Shown piece after piece: positions 12,661-23,559 of a stretch of 64,000 bases of DNA (positions are counted from its first letter, which is position 1; every line of letters begins with the position of its first letter). This DNA is from Hermatobates lingyangjiaoensis (Eukaryota > Arthropoda > Insecta > Hemiptera > Hermatobatidae). Below the pieces are notes generated by a model, which searched no databases, was not told where the DNA came from, and was given only the letters and a program-made list of their open reading frames with translations. Where the stretch lies: the NCBI GenBank assembly GCA_026182355.1, contig JAPFBL010000316.1, positions 434,001-498,000 on the forward strand. The letters are read 5' to 3'. The translations under genes were made by a program, and so were the position numbers.

Positions 12661-12960
12661 CCTTTATAGAGGTCAGATGAGCCCAGTGGTAACATTCTCT
12701 CCTCTGAACTGGTAGTTCTAGGGTTCAATACTCTCTCTGGTCCATTCACCAGAGAGGAGAATAAATCTAAGCACGTCATCCCTCAGAGATGATGTTAAGC
12801 CGTCAGTCCCGGGCCTATATACAACGTCTACAGATACTTACTATAAATAAACATGAGTTAGGCAAAATTATAACTCCTAACATAGAACAATCATCATTGT
12901 GTGGTATCACAAATGGCCAATGATCGGCTAACGTGTGTTGCTTGACCTGACCTAACATTT
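12661..12960 (+). mobile_element. tRNA-derived SINE, plus orientation
   Basis: The head carries a pol III A box (TGAGCCCAGTGG, 12678-12689) and B box (GGTTCAATAC, 12722-12731) at tRNA-like spacing. The body (CATCCCTCAGAGATGATG to TCCCGGGCCT) is the reverse complement of the bodies of the minus-strand SINEs at 36190, 36660, 49378 and 54812. Its tail after GAGTTAGGCAAAATTATAAC runs into GTGGTATCACAAATGGCCAA, also present at 47190 but not in the four minus copies, so it is a tail variant. Confidence 0.75.
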
Positions 12961-14069
12961 TACTGATACCTTCTATTTTCTTCGAAAAAATAGTTATTTG
13001 GGGGATACTAAACACCTCCTTCTTCAAAAAGAAAACTCTACTGCTTCTTATCTCCAGAACATAATATTACAATCGTTAACTTTCCCTTATAGTTATATTC
13101 ATAGCATTTCCCTTACTATTTATATAAAAGCAAAAAAAAATAATAACATGCCTTTTTTTTCTTCTGATGCTTTTAAAAATATTATGAAACATACTGAACC
13201 ATTTTAACCTTCAATAATTATGAACAAAAGTTACTGTATTTACGTGTAGACAACTTTCAATGATTTGAACTCTTAAAGAGTTCATTTGAAATTAACACAC
13301 ATTACCGTTTTTTTTGTTAAAAAATAGGGCTTGTTTAATAGTTTGTTAATCATTATTTATATGTTAATTATTAATACTGGTTTTAGTTAAAATGATTAGT
13401 CAGTTGGAAAAAACAAAGGCGTCCTTAGTGATGAATTACATGTTCAGCTTTAGGGACAATAACTTTGTAGGTGTCCATCATTTAGGTGACTTATTGTTTT
13501 GCATCACGCCTGTAGTAAATTATTCATTCACCTAGAGGTTAGCGCACGAGATCGACTGTGCATATTTATAGGTGATCGAGGAATATAGTCTACAAAAGCA
13601 ATGCTCACACATCATATGCAAAGCATGCAAACGTTATGAGTAACCTATCGTGGCTGCTAGCGGACGTTAAATTAACTTTTAACATTTAAAACTATAACTC
13701 ATTCTACATGAGAAACATACAACAGACCTACATCACGTGGTAACTATTAGCAGACATTTCACTTTTATAGAAAAACATTCTGTATTTTATCAATAAAAAT
13801 TGGTTTATGTTATTTAAAACTTGTTAACTCAAAATAAAATGTCAATCTAATACTGTACAATGAAGGGTAACCAAATCCCGAATAGCAAATTTTAGGAAGA
13901 AACTTTGCATGGAATTTTGAAAAACTAGTTAACAATTATCAATAAAGCGTTGAATTTTGTCTTTTATCTTTTTAGTGGTTACTTATTTTATTGATGACCC
14001 ATATTTTATTTATATCCGATATACATATTTTAATCTATAAGAAGATTTCACTAGAGTAATTTCAGTTGG
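12961..14069. other. AT-rich spacer, nothing recognised
   Basis: No coding frame, terminus or RNA motif could be supported. Confidence 0.5.
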
Positions 14070-14310
14070 GATTTGTCTCTGACGAAGACCGCTTGTTACG
14101 GTTGAAAGATCTTAGTCTTTCTTCTCATTTCTTATTTCTTGGTTTGAACTTTGATATACAAATCTATATACATAAACAAATGTATGTATATATGATACAA
14201 ACATACAAAATACATAGTCTAGTGTTTGAGTGGGGTTTTTGACTCTGACGAAAACAGCTTGTTACGGTTGAAAGATCTTAGTCTTGTTTTCCCATTTCTC
14301 ATTGTGGTTT
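14070..14310 (+). mobile_element. Two PLE family A ends in direct orientation
   Basis: Two copies lie in the same direction about 165 bp apart, unlike the usual head-to-head arrangement. The hammerhead-like motifs are at 14075-14117 and 14241-14283. The first has an intact core with the stem I strand changed to GTCT. The second keeps GACT/AGTC, but its stem II strand is AACAG instead of GACCG. Confidence 0.7.
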
Positions 14311-14629
14311 GATCATTAAATCTATATACTAATTAAAAAAATATTCCACATTGATCTAACTGTGAGGATATTTTAATGTATTACTATCATTTACAATTAT
14401 TTTTTTAACACCACATATATAATATACATTTTATTAATATAATAAAAAATAAGAGTATATTTTGTATGCAAAAAAAAAAAACAAATTACGGGATGCAGTT
14501 TCAACAAAATGAGTAATTAAAAGTGCCTTTACACTCTCGTAGCGTAGGTGTTGTTCATGTGTATCAAACCACATCAAGAGAAACGACAACAGACATTATA
14601 TTTCTTCTTACATATCTGTTCAAAGAAAC

Positions 14630-14778
14630 GAGAGAGAGAGAGAAAAAGAGAGAGAGAGAGAGAGAAGGGAGAGAGAGAGAGAGAGAAGGTGAGAGAGAGT
14701 GAGAGGAAAAGAGTGTGAGTGAGAGAGAGTATGAGAGAGAGAGAGTGAGTGAGAGAGAGTGTTTGTGTGTGTGTGGGA

Positions 14779-14822
<44 letters not shown>
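14630..14822. repeat. (GA)n microsatellite with GT interruption
   Basis: A nearly 200-bp purine tract of GA repeats with a GT-rich island near 14760-14790. Open frames of Ser-Leu repeats on the minus strand are artefacts. Confidence 0.95.
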
Positions 14823-14824
<2 letters not shown>

Positions 14825-16409
14825 ATATATTGAAATGAACAAAATCAAATTGTGTATTTCGACAAACGTCATTATCAATAGAAAAGTAACTAAGGAGTAA
14901 ACTTGCAGGAAATCTGATAAGACCATTCAGTGATAACACCATTCAGTGATGACTGAGACTTAACAACAGTGGATTTAGAGGAACTGCAATATAGTAAGGA
15001 AGGAAATATGCAAAATCATATCAGTAGTAATAATAAGGATAGTATGTAAGAAAAATAAAAATATGACAGCAGAAGTAATAGAAGGTAAGTAATAAAACAA
15101 TGAAAGATAATAATTAGTTATAAAATCATGAATGATAAAGACTGTGTACCTAGAGATGACCTGTTACAAAGTTGAACATACTCGTATTCTTTCTTTGAAG
15201 CCCTGAATATAGATAGAGAATACTTAATATTAGATTTCAAAGGATCTTATTAGGGATTTAAATTTGAACCATTTATTAAAAATTGAGATTGTAGAACTGG
15301 TTTGCAAGTTTTTGCCGCTGTATATGACTGAATTATTATTACAATTATTATAAAGGAAAAGATTATTTCAGTCATAACATGTTAAAAACCATTAAACTGA
15401 ATATAACCAGTAACTCTCTAAGTTAAAGGAAGTGCTCATTATTTTGAGATTATTGTTGTAATACAGTTGTAAGAGAGCATGTTCTTTGAAGATTAGAACT
15501 AATAAGTCAGCAATGAAACCACATTAGTTAAGAGCAATAATAATGTGAAGCGACTTACTATGACCTTGCAAAACGACCTTTTAGCATCCTGAATACTGTT
15601 TAACTTACCGTTTCAAGTATGGCATATCCAGTCAAATCAAGAATATACCAAGACGTCGGCTATTAACAAATTAACCGCTATTAACAAATTTTTGGTAAAT
15701 TACAGCAGTAATATAGGCTCTATTTAGGCTAGAAGATGATCTAGAACAATGGTTAAACAATTTATGGAAACCTATCAAGTTTGCATGGAGCAGTTTGAAT
15801 AATTCAGATTCTCTATATGCCCACATAAGGCAGAAAGCTCTTGGTCTTACTTGGCTATGCGAAAAGTTTTCGCTCTATATTTTATGTTTAGAATTACTTC
15901 TCATAATCGACCAGAACGGAGTTATTATTGCTTTAAGCTATCTAAAAATGTCAGCAAGAACACTTTTTTAAAAATGACTATTATATTTCATTAATATTAG
16001 AAATATTAGTGAAGTAAAATGAAACGACGACTTGACAACGACGAAAATAGTTAAAAAAAGAATCAGAATAAATAATGTTAACTAGATAAAGGTTTTTCAA
16101 AATAATTTAAAATAGAAAAATCTAGACAGCAGTGGGAAATAGGTAGGTTATACGAGTATAACACTGATAATGACTCCTTAGATCATTTCCTTACGAAGAT
16201 AGATCACCCCAGAAACCTGTCGGAGACCTCTAGCAGCAGTACTCGAGGTAAGACGGTTTATTGTATTCTAATATTAATCATACTAACCTCAGTACTATTA
16301 ACAATATCCCTGTATTCTGTTGAAGTTAAAACATACAATGTGTTCCGGTTAAAATATTTAATTCATCAGGCTTTCTTTAGAGGGGTACAGTAGCGGATAA
16401 ATTAAACAT
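14823..16409. other. Spacer without recognised gene
   Basis: Moderately AT-rich. A small direct repeat of GCTATTAACAAATT occurs at 15658-15690. Nothing else could be supported. Confidence 0.5.
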
Positions 16410-16775
16410 CATGGACACAGATGATGTGTTGAAAGGAAATCTTGATGATGATTACGTTGTTCAGAGTTTCTCATGAACACAGATGATGTGTTGAAAGGAA
16501 ATCTTGATGATGATTACGTTGTTCAGAGCCTCATGGAACAGATGATTGTTGAAAAGGAAATCTTGATGATGATTACGTTGTTCAGAGTTTCTCATGGACA
16601 CAGATGATGTGTTGAAAGGAAATCTTGATGATGATTACGTTGTTCAGAGTTTCTCATGGACACAGATGATGTGTTGAAAGGAAATCTTGATGATGATTAC
16701 GTTGTTCAGAGTTTCTCATGGACACAGATGATGTGTTGAAAGGAAATCCTGATGTTTTTACGTTGTTCAGAACTC
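16410..16775. repeat. 62-bp minisatellite, six units
   Basis: Units start at 16410, 16472, 16532, 16593, 16655 and 16717. The third has small deletions and the last is diverged. Each begins CATGGACACAGATGATG and ends GTTGTTCAGAGTTTCT. One frame of the first unit opens with ATG and reads MDTDDVLKGNLDDDYVVQSF, which looks protein-like, but 62 is not a multiple of three, so no frame persists through the array. Confidence 0.9.
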
Positions 16776-18080
16776 CTCAAGGATTGCCCAGTGTCTTAAA
16801 TGTATAAAAAAGTGGCAAACTGTGGATGTGCATAACCAGAAGTTAAAACATTTTATCAGAGCATGCAATCGAGAAGAAATCTATGTATTAAAAATTTAAA
16901 TGACTCCTAAGACGTTTTATTTTAATGGACGAAAAATCTATCCTTTTGTTACATGCAGAGCGGAAAGGCATTTCAAACTACACGATGGACATGTAGAACT
17001 GGTTAAGCGTGCAGAGGCGTTTAACCGTACACGGTGCGGATCGGATGTAAGGCAGACAGACAAAGATTAGTAGTTACTTTGTCAATTGTCCAATTGAAGC
17101 AGGATGTGTCAACGTTTTCCTCATCTGGATCTGGATACCAGTGTCTAATCGAGAAAAGGCCGCAAACATTTTATTCAAAATAACTTATAAATATATATCA
17201 AATACACATATTATAGCATCAAAATGAACTATATTATATATATTTTTAACGACAAAATGAAATTATGAGTAACAAATTTGGTGTGGTTTATACTTAACCA
17301 TAAGTAAATACGAGTATAATAACAAAATCGTTGACAAGCCACTTAGAATTCGTTTTATTCTTATATGGCTACCACGTAGACGCACTATTATACTCATAAA
17401 TAATAAATAATTATTCAGTTATGAAGAACTTGAAATTATTAAACTATAAAACCTTGAATAAATCAAATATTATTATTACATGAGAGGCATGAAGTTCTTA
17501 AACACGTGTGCACCTCGGCAACATCTCTTGTATCGTGTATACGATAAAATAGAATTTTACTAATTTATCAAAACGCAAATAAATTGCATAGATATTGCGT
17601 TTATAATGATAAATACCATAATACAATAAGCGTTTAAAAAAATTATACGAAAATCAATTATACTTAAAGAAATTTTAAAACATATTTGTTTTTTTATTGA
17701 AAGTGGCTCATTATAGTTGTGAAAATTAGATTAACTTGCTAGATTATGTATAATTTTTTATACATTAATTTCGCAGTGAATGAATAAATTCATTAATAAT
17801 TATAAAATAGTGAATTATTAATTAACATTCAGTATTACTGAATTATTAATATTCATGAATAATTAGTAAGTAGTGAATTATTAAAAATCCAATATTAATG
17901 AATTACTAATATTCATACTTATAGCTTATGAATGAAATCCAGAGAAATGTTACAGCATTATTAATGAATTATTTAAAACTGAATTCAAATACAATTGAAT
18001 TACGAAAATAATTGTTTTAGTAAATAAATACGCATATGGTTTGCAAGTAATGTATTTTAATAAGATGTTTGAGGTAGGGC
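16776..18080. other. AT-rich P450 upstream region
   Basis: Very AT-rich, with diffuse repeats of GAATTATTAATATTCAT between about 17800 and 17920. No gene or transposon was recognised. It forms the distal 5' flank of the P450 gene. Confidence 0.5.
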
Positions 18081-18160
18081 TTATAAAGGAAGGTCAGGTG
18101 CAATGACGAGATATGTAATCTGCCGATGACGTAACACTATCAATGAGAGCCTAACTCAGT
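18081..18160 (+). promoter_or_regulatory. Candidate core promoter of the P450 gene
   Basis: TTATAAAG at 18081-18088 is a TATA-like box about 135 bp before the start codon. Possible initiation sites are near 18110-18115 (ACGAGAT) or the initiator-like CTCAGT at 18152. GC content rises here relative to upstream. This rests on sequence only; the 5' UTR is not proven. Confidence 0.4.
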
Positions 18161-18220
18161 AAGTGGCGGGAGTTGTAGGAGAGCGGAGCGGGCGTTCAAG
18201 TGTAATCCCTCTTTTTTAAA

Positions 18221-19133
18221 ATGGCCGGCTTAGAACTATGGCAAATACTAGCTTTAATAGCTCTCGCTATTTTATCTTATGTTTATTTATTTCGAAGAAA
18301 AGGACATTGGGAAAAGCTTGGAGTTCCTACGATACCATCTTCACCTATAATAAGCGATGATTTACGGATTCTTTTGGGACAACAAGGATTGCATGAAACA
18401 CAAATAAAGCAGTATAACCTTCTAGGAGACCTCAAGTTTGGTGGAACCTACTTAATGACATCACCTTTCTTTTTCCCTAAAGATCCAGCATTAGTAGATA
18501 AAATACTAACAAGTGATTTTACTAATTTCTATGACAGAGGATTAAGAATAGTCGAGCCTTTAGAACCTTTAAGCGCTCATTTATTTAGTATAGAAGGTAA
18601 AAGATGGAAAGGTTTAAGAAATAAACTGTCGCCCACTTTTACTTCAGGCAAGTTGAAAACAATGCATCAACAACTGATTGACTGCGCTGATAACCTGATG
18701 GCCAGTCTTGAAACCTCCTCACAACCGATCGACTTTAGGGAAACAATCGCGAAATTCACTACTGATGTCATAGGAGCTTGTGCCTATGGCTTAAACATCA
18801 ACGCCTTGAATGATCCTGATTCTCAATTTCGTAAAATGGGCAAAAAAGTCTTTCAAACCAGTTATTTAGGTCTTATAAGGCAATTTCTTAGATCATTTCT
18901 AAGAAAAATTAATCCGAAATTAATTATTTTATTTAATTTACGTGCAATGGCTCTTGATGTAGAACAGTTTTTTCTTAAACTTGTCAAGGATACAATAAAA
19001 TATAGGGAAGAATCGCAATCATCAAGAAATGACTTCTTACAACTGTTAATCAATCTGAGGAAACAAGATTCTGTAGAGGATGTGAACAACAGCAATAATG
19101 CCACAAAAGACAACATGGAACCAGCAGAAAAAG
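18221..19133 (+). CDS. Cytochrome P450, CYP6-like, coding exon 1
   Basis: Microsomal P450 monooxygenase of the CYP3 clan. CYP6 enzymes sit in the ER membrane and oxidise plant toxins, insecticides and other small molecules with electrons from P450 reductase. The exon encodes residues 1-304. Residues 6-24 (LWQILALIALAILSYVYLF) form the membrane anchor, followed by basic RRKGHW. The helix C motif WKGLR is at 129-133, with the CYP6-type context HLFSIEG before it and LSPTFTSGKLKTM after it. DPALVDKILTSDF is at 88-100 and TTDVIGACAYGLN near 180-192. The Pro-rich hinge after GVP is unusual: the common GNL is replaced by PIISDD. ATG 18221 is the first Met, in a TTAAAATGGCC context. The exon ends in phase 1 at AAAAAG|GTAGTG. 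Without splicing the frame reaches a stop at 19205. Exon 2 lies at 55482. The exact CYP name cannot be assigned. Confidence 0.93.
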
Positions 19134-19589
19134 GTAGTGTCTTACATACAATATTTAAACGAAAAACCTATATATTATTAAGTTTTGTATGTCTGAAAAC
19201 AATATAATACTAATATTACCATCCTTATCTACAAAATCAAGGTTGAAGATAAAATAGTTCTCACAGATTTTACTTATAAAGAAAAAGTATTATAAAACTA
19301 TTTGATTATTTGTTTGCATAATTAAACTTTTAAAACATATCATGAATATTTGTTTTGATCACTTTCATTTTAATTTAGATGGTCGTACAAACAAATTCAA
19401 CAAAACCTCACTTAATCTCAAACTATATAAAGAATTTACTTGAAAACTAAAACAATCAAAACTTAGAAGAACACATTGTTTAAAATATTTTAAATTATGT
19501 TAACAACGCTTGTAATACTAGCAATACTAATAGTACACATAAGAATTGTTATTATAATATATATATATATTATAATACGGTACTGTTTT

Positions 19590-19980
19590 CTTGACCACAA
19601 ATTACTAACAAACACTTTTTCTTCTTCTCGGAATTTGGTCAGGGTTAATATACGGAATCACCTTTTTGCCAACGTTTCGTCTTTATTTTAAGACATCCTC
19701 AGGGCTACAACTACCGTTGTTGATACCGTTACCAATATAACCGTACAACAACTGTTGGTACGGAAACAGAAGCTAGCCTTGAGTAAGTTTTTTTGAATTT
19801 GTTCTGATGATTTTAAAGTAGAAATGATAAATGCCCATTGTTTATTGTTTTTTTTTGTTAGTTTATAGCCCTGAGGATGACTTAAAATAAAGACAAAACG
19901 TTGGCAAAAAGATGATTCAGTATATTAACCCTGACCAAACTCCAAGAAGAAGAAAAAGTATTTGATATATATATAGTATC
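19590..19980. mobile_element. Head-to-head pair of PLE family J ends
   Basis: The left arm (minus) and right arm (plus) share GAAGAAGAAAAAGT, TTTGGTCAGGGTTAATATA and a hammerhead-like motif. The left motif, 19668-19705 minus, has an intact CTGAGGA, stem GTCTT/AAGAC, GAAA, hinge ACGT and stem I GCC/GGC. The right motif, 19868-19905 plus, has GAAA changed to AAAA. A unique ~160-bp centre separates the arms. A third, motif-less pair of this family lies at 63337-63450. Confidence 0.75.
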
Positions 19981-20520
19981 TATAAGAACTGTTTGTTGAG
20001 GAAAGATTGATTTCGTGGTAAGACAGGGTCTGCTGAACGGGACTGCATTCAAAACAAGAATAGCTCAAGGCCAAATGCGGTGGGAGGACAGGATACAAGC
20101 GGGAGTTCTATCAGCTGCCTCAGTAAATTGACCTAATTGCCTCTTTTCTAATCCCAGATATCTGGACAACCTTCCTCCATACCATAAGTGAACAAAATAA
20201 ATATTTCAATAAGGCATTATGCAAAAATAAAAGGACATTCCATTTGATCTGAATTATTCGGTCATCAACCAATAAACTGACATAATATTATTTTCTGATA
20301 TTAATGTAAAATAATCTAATCAAGTTAGTAGAAGTTATTGCTATATTATACAAATACAGTAATTCAAAATTATTTTGCTTGTAGGGACAAGATATCAGTT
20401 TATATTACATGGTGGTTTGCCACCCCTCTAATTTGCACTTAACAATGAGATCAAGGTACAATGCGCATTGAACTGTATGACTCTTTTCCCATATACATAC
20501 CTTTCTGTTTCCATGTATAT
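19981..20520. other. Intronic spacer, nothing recognised
   Basis: It contains a less AT-rich patch (20010-20180) with no open frame or known motif. A (TA)n tract begins just after at about 20526 and directly abuts the PLE reading frame. Confidence 0.45.
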
Positions 20521-20549
20521 GTACATATATATATATATATATAGGTAGT

Positions 20550-21449
20550 TTGGTCACCTCCATATACACAAAGCCAACCAATCCCCAACAATATCTCCAT
20601 TTCAGCAGTTGTCACCCGCCACACATTATGAAGTCTATTCCACGTTCCCTTTCACATCGTATCCATAGAATTTGTAGCAATATTCAGGACAAACGACACC
20701 AGATTAGTCAACTGAAAATTAAATTTCTTGAACGTGGCTACCCCCAACATCTTCTTGACAAGCGTATCATCCCGGCTGGAATCATTCATACACCTCGAAA
20801 TAATTGCATTTCCGATAATAATAGCCCCTTCCTCACCACCACATACTTTCCCACAATTAATAAGTTACGCTTAGTCATCAAGGAACTCTTCCCTCTCCTG
20901 TCATCCTCTCCGACCACTTCCAATATTTTCACCAAATCACCCCGGATTTCCTTTAGACGACCCCCCACTCTGGGCAATATCTTCTCCCATAGAAGTTTTA
21001 AACGCTCCAGGCCTGCACCTGACACTTTTGGCACAAAGCAATGTGGCAGAAGGAAATGCCTCACCTGTCCCATCATCAATCCTGACAGCCATTTCATTTC
21101 GACAGTGAACAACCATTCATACCCTCTCTCCTTTGCTAGTTCTTGCACTTCCAGCAATTGTGTTTATCGTCTGGACTGCACACAATGTGACTCATTCTAC
21201 GTGGGCCTGACTTCCACGTCACTTAGCCTCCGTATGAATGGTCACAGGTCATCCGTTGGTCAACGCAAGCAGCTGCCTGTTGCCACCCACGCCAATCTCC
21301 ATAACCTTCCATTCAACGATTGCTTCAGGGTTAAAATATTAAGAAAACTCTCAAATGATGACACCCAGACCACTCTAAGGGCTTCTGAGGAAGCCTTCAT
21401 TTGGTTATTGGGTGCAAGAAATTCCCCTGGTCTAAATTTAATCAGATGA
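20550..21449 (+). CDS. PLE C-terminal ORF: RT tail and GIY-YIG endonuclease
   Basis: About 299 codons are open with no disruption, ending TGA at 21447. There is no ATG at the front; the first in-frame start-like codon is TTG 20550 and the frame is open upstream into (TA)n, so this is a 5' truncation rather than a complete gene. Residues 2-23 (VTSIYTKPTNPQQYLHFSSC) are the end of the PLE reverse transcriptase domain, and HRIHRIC follows at 36-42. A basic linker leads to a Cys cluster CGRRKCLTC (164-172), and then the GIY-YIG nuclease: CVYRLDCTQC (203-212), YVG (216-218), LSLRMNGH (224-231) and the metal-binding Glu in ASEEAF (277-282). The nuclease makes the target nick in PLE retrotransposition. 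RT motifs with the catalytic aspartates are missing, so it cannot be active alone. Confidence 0.88.
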   Translation: MVTSIYTKPTNPQQYLHFSSCHPPHIMKSIPRSLSHRIHRICSNIQDKRHQISQLKIKFLERGYPQHLLDKRIIPAGIIHTPRNNCISDNNSPFLTTTYFPTINKLRLVIKELFPLLSSSPTTSNIFTKSPRISFRRPPTLGNIFSHRSFKRSRPAPDTFGTKQCGRRKCLTCPIINPDSHFISTVNNHSYPLSFASSCTSSNCVYRLDCTQCDSFYVGLTSTSLSLRMNGHRSSVGQRKQLPVATHANLHNLPFNDCFRVKILRKLSNDDTQTTLRASEEAFIWLLGARNSPGLNLIR

Positions 21450-21766
21450 TTTTTTATTTTATTTTTATCTTTATTTATTTATTCATTTATTTATTTATTT
21501 ATAATTTTTTTTTTTTTTTTTTTTTCCGTTTAATTTTAGTTAGTTTTATGTTTTTTTCCTTTCCTTTCTCTTTTTTACTTTTCTCCTCCCTTTTACTTAA
21601 ATATCACTTTTATAATTTTTTTAACTCACAGCCTACACTGGTTCACGTTGGTAAGATGGCTGCACTGCGTGTCATTGTATCGCGCCAGTTTACATCGGCC
21701 AGTGGACGCATTTAAGTCTCCGTTCCTTCATTCTTTCTCCTTTTATTTTATTTTCTTTCTTTCTAC

Positions 21767-21802
21767 TCTCCTGAAGACGGCAAGACGCCGAAATAATCGA
21801 GA
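21767..21802 (+). ncRNA. Hammerhead-like ribozyme motif (PLE family B)
   Basis: CTGAAGA (21771-21777) is followed by an extra C, stem GGC/GCC, GAAA (21790-21793), the hinge TAAT, C as the H17 position, and GAGA (21799-21802), which pairs with TCTC (21767-21770). This is a type I hammerhead layout, with stem II starting one base later than the canonical form. Confidence 0.6.
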
Positions 21803-21845
21803 TTCGTGAGTGTTCGTCCTTTTTCTTGTGTTCTCTAGCTGTAAC

Positions 21846-21850
<5 letters not shown>

Positions 21851-21896
<46 letters not shown>
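21851..21896. repeat. (TA)n tract at the 3' end of PLE family B copy
   Basis: About 46 bp of pure TA directly follow the PLE end segment and directly precede an unrelated PLE end in the opposite orientation. Confidence 0.95.
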
Positions 21897-21897
<1 letters not shown>

Positions 21898-22565
21898 ATG
21901 ATAACGAAAAACGATACGACGGGACAGATTACACTTAAAATAAACTGTGACACATAGACAGAAACATAACAAACATTGATCAAACCATAATAACAAATGG
22001 GAAAACAAGACTAAGATCTTACAACCGTAACAAACGGTCTTCGTCAGAGTCAAAAACCCAACTGACCCTTTTCCTATATATATACTTTTCTGTTTTCATG
22101 TATATGTACACACTCATATATATACCATGATAAACGAAAAACGGTCCGGCAGGACAGATTATAGTTAAAATAAACTGTGACACATAGACAGAAACAATAT
22201 TACAACCGCCATTACAGTCGAAATATTGAAAAGTGAGTCTTTTTAATGTTTCTGTCTATGTGTCACAGTTTATTTTAAGTTATATATATATATATATCAA
22301 TGTTCAAACCACTATAAGAAATGGGAAAACAAGACTAAGATCTTTCAACCATAACAAGCGGTCTTCGTCAGAGTCAAAAACCCAACTGAAACACTAGATG
22401 CAGAAAACATCTGGTGAGGGGTTGAGAAGAGTGGGAGGGAAGAGTGGCATTTTAAAAGGGTGAAAGCGCAGGAAAGGACCAATGTCCATAAAGGGATGTT
22501 TGGGGAAACAAAGGAGTACTGTAAGAAAGAGTAAAAAAAATTTCCGCTAGCTGTCAACCCTCTTG
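21897..22565. mobile_element. Mixed PLE end fragments (family A and relatives)
   Basis: 21900-22080 minus and 22300-22560 minus are family A ends, with hammerhead-like motifs at 22009-22051 (GAAA mutated to GTAA) and 22333-22375 (core intact). 22125-22280 is a small inverted pair of another end carrying GTCGAAATATTGAAAAGTGAG. The second A copy extends into upstream 3' UTR sequence (GGTGAGGGGTTGAGAAGAG onward) that recurs at 56100-56455. Confidence 0.7.
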
Positions 22566-22679
22566 CATTACATTACGTTACGTTACATTGCAACCCTATT
22601 ACACCATATTTATATATAAGCAGTTTGATCAATAGAGTTCTACCAGACGGGCTATAGATATAACAAATATAGATATATA

Positions 22680-22732
<53 letters not shown>
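22680..22732. repeat. (TA)n tract
   Basis: About 50 bp of TA repeats, immediately left of the palindromic PLE pair. A matching tract lies on the other side at 22935-22980. Confidence 0.9.
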
Positions 22733-22733
<1 letters not shown>

Positions 22734-22906
22734 GATCAAACCACAATAAGAAATGGGAAAACAAGACTAAGATCTTTCAACCGTAACAAGCGGTCTTCGT
22801 CAGAGTCAAAAACCCAACAGGTTGGGTTTTTGACTCTGACAAAGACCGCTTGTTACGGTTGAAAGATCTTAGTCTTGTTTTCCCATTTCTTATTGTGGTT
22901 TGATCA
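22733..22906. mobile_element. Near-perfect palindrome of two PLE family A ends
   Basis: Arms of about 86 bp run from TGATCAAACCACAATAAG inward to ACCCAAC and mirror around 22819/22820 with a 2-nt spacer. Each arm holds one hammerhead-like motif (22765-22807 minus; 22832-22874 plus). The plus copy has CTGACAA instead of CTGACGA. The palindrome is bounded by (TA)n. Confidence 0.85.
22765..22807 (-). ncRNA. Hammerhead-like ribozyme motif (PLE family A)
   Basis: Read on the minus strand: stem I strand GACT, core CTGACGA, one extra A, stem II GACCG/CGGTT with a 7-nt loop, GAAA, palindromic hinge (AGATCT counting the flanking A and T), U as H17, and AGTC closing stem I. All invariant hammerhead core positions are present. 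Confidence 0.6.
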
Positions 22907-22933
22907 TTGATTGTTGTTTCACGTGTTTATGTG

Positions 22934-22978
<45 letters not shown>

Positions 22979-22980
22979 AT

Positions 22981-23300
22981 ACACTTTTTCGTTGGAAATA
23001 CGATCCAAAACGGACAAATATTTTTCAATATAGAAATAGGAACACAGAGAAATCAAAAGAACACACTTACAGTCTCTAATTTTTGCTTTGAACCGTCTTC
23101 AGGAGAGATAAGAGAGGAATACCAAGCGCACTGGTACAGAGACCAGTGTCTTGTTTTCCCATTAACATACAGACCAGTCTCTGTACCAGTGCGCTTGGTT
23201 TCCCTCTCTTATCTCTCCTGAAGACGGTTCAAACCGAAAATTGGAGACTGTAATTGTGCTCTTTTGATTTCTCTGTGTTTCTATTTCTATATTGAACTAT
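22981..23300. mobile_element. Head-to-head pair of PLE family D ends
   Basis: The outer sequence CACTTTTTCGTTGGAAATAC and the inner GAACCGTCTTCAGGAGAGATAAGAGAG are mirrored around about 23160. Motifs: 23073-23106 minus (stem II partly decayed) and 23214-23247 plus (CTGAAGA, stem GGTT/ACC, GAAA, stem I TCTC/GAGA, but the H17 position is G, predicted inactive). Another family D end lies at 50476-50630. Confidence 0.75.
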
Positions 23301-23559
23301 ATATATAAAACAGGGCGTATAACGTACCCAGTTAGACTTAAAGAAGACCTACCTATCTGAAGCTGTACAGATTAAAGCTAGTTAGTTAAGACGAGTGATC
23401 TCGAGGTACTTGGTGTATTCCCTCAGGGATAGATAAACTTGCAAGCTAAGTTTCTTGGGATATACATACATTCCACCAAGAAGAGGCTCACTAATACAAG
23501 TACAGATTAATATCTATAGCCTGTCCTGGAGAGCTCTGTTGACCATACCGGTTATATAT

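Larger units (their letters stand above)
20544..21849 (+). mobile_element. 5'-truncated Penelope-like element, family B
   Basis: This copy runs from a (TA)n junction at 20543/20544 through the C-terminal ORF (20550-21449), a T-rich 3' UTR and a terminal segment that carries a hammerhead-like motif at 21767-21802, and ends in another (TA)n tract. The same terminal segment recurs as an inverted pair at 47870-48125. It shows directly that the motif belongs to the 3' end of a GIY-YIG PLE. Confidence 0.9.

Noticed and set aside
14564..14926. Ser-Leu-rich minus-strand frame
   Set aside because: Pure translation of a (GA)n microsatellite.
18862..19116. 84-codon minus-strand frame
   Set aside because: Antisense shadow of P450 exon 1.
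20786..21157. 123-codon minus-strand frame
   Set aside because: It is the antisense shadow of the PLE endonuclease frame at 20550-21449.
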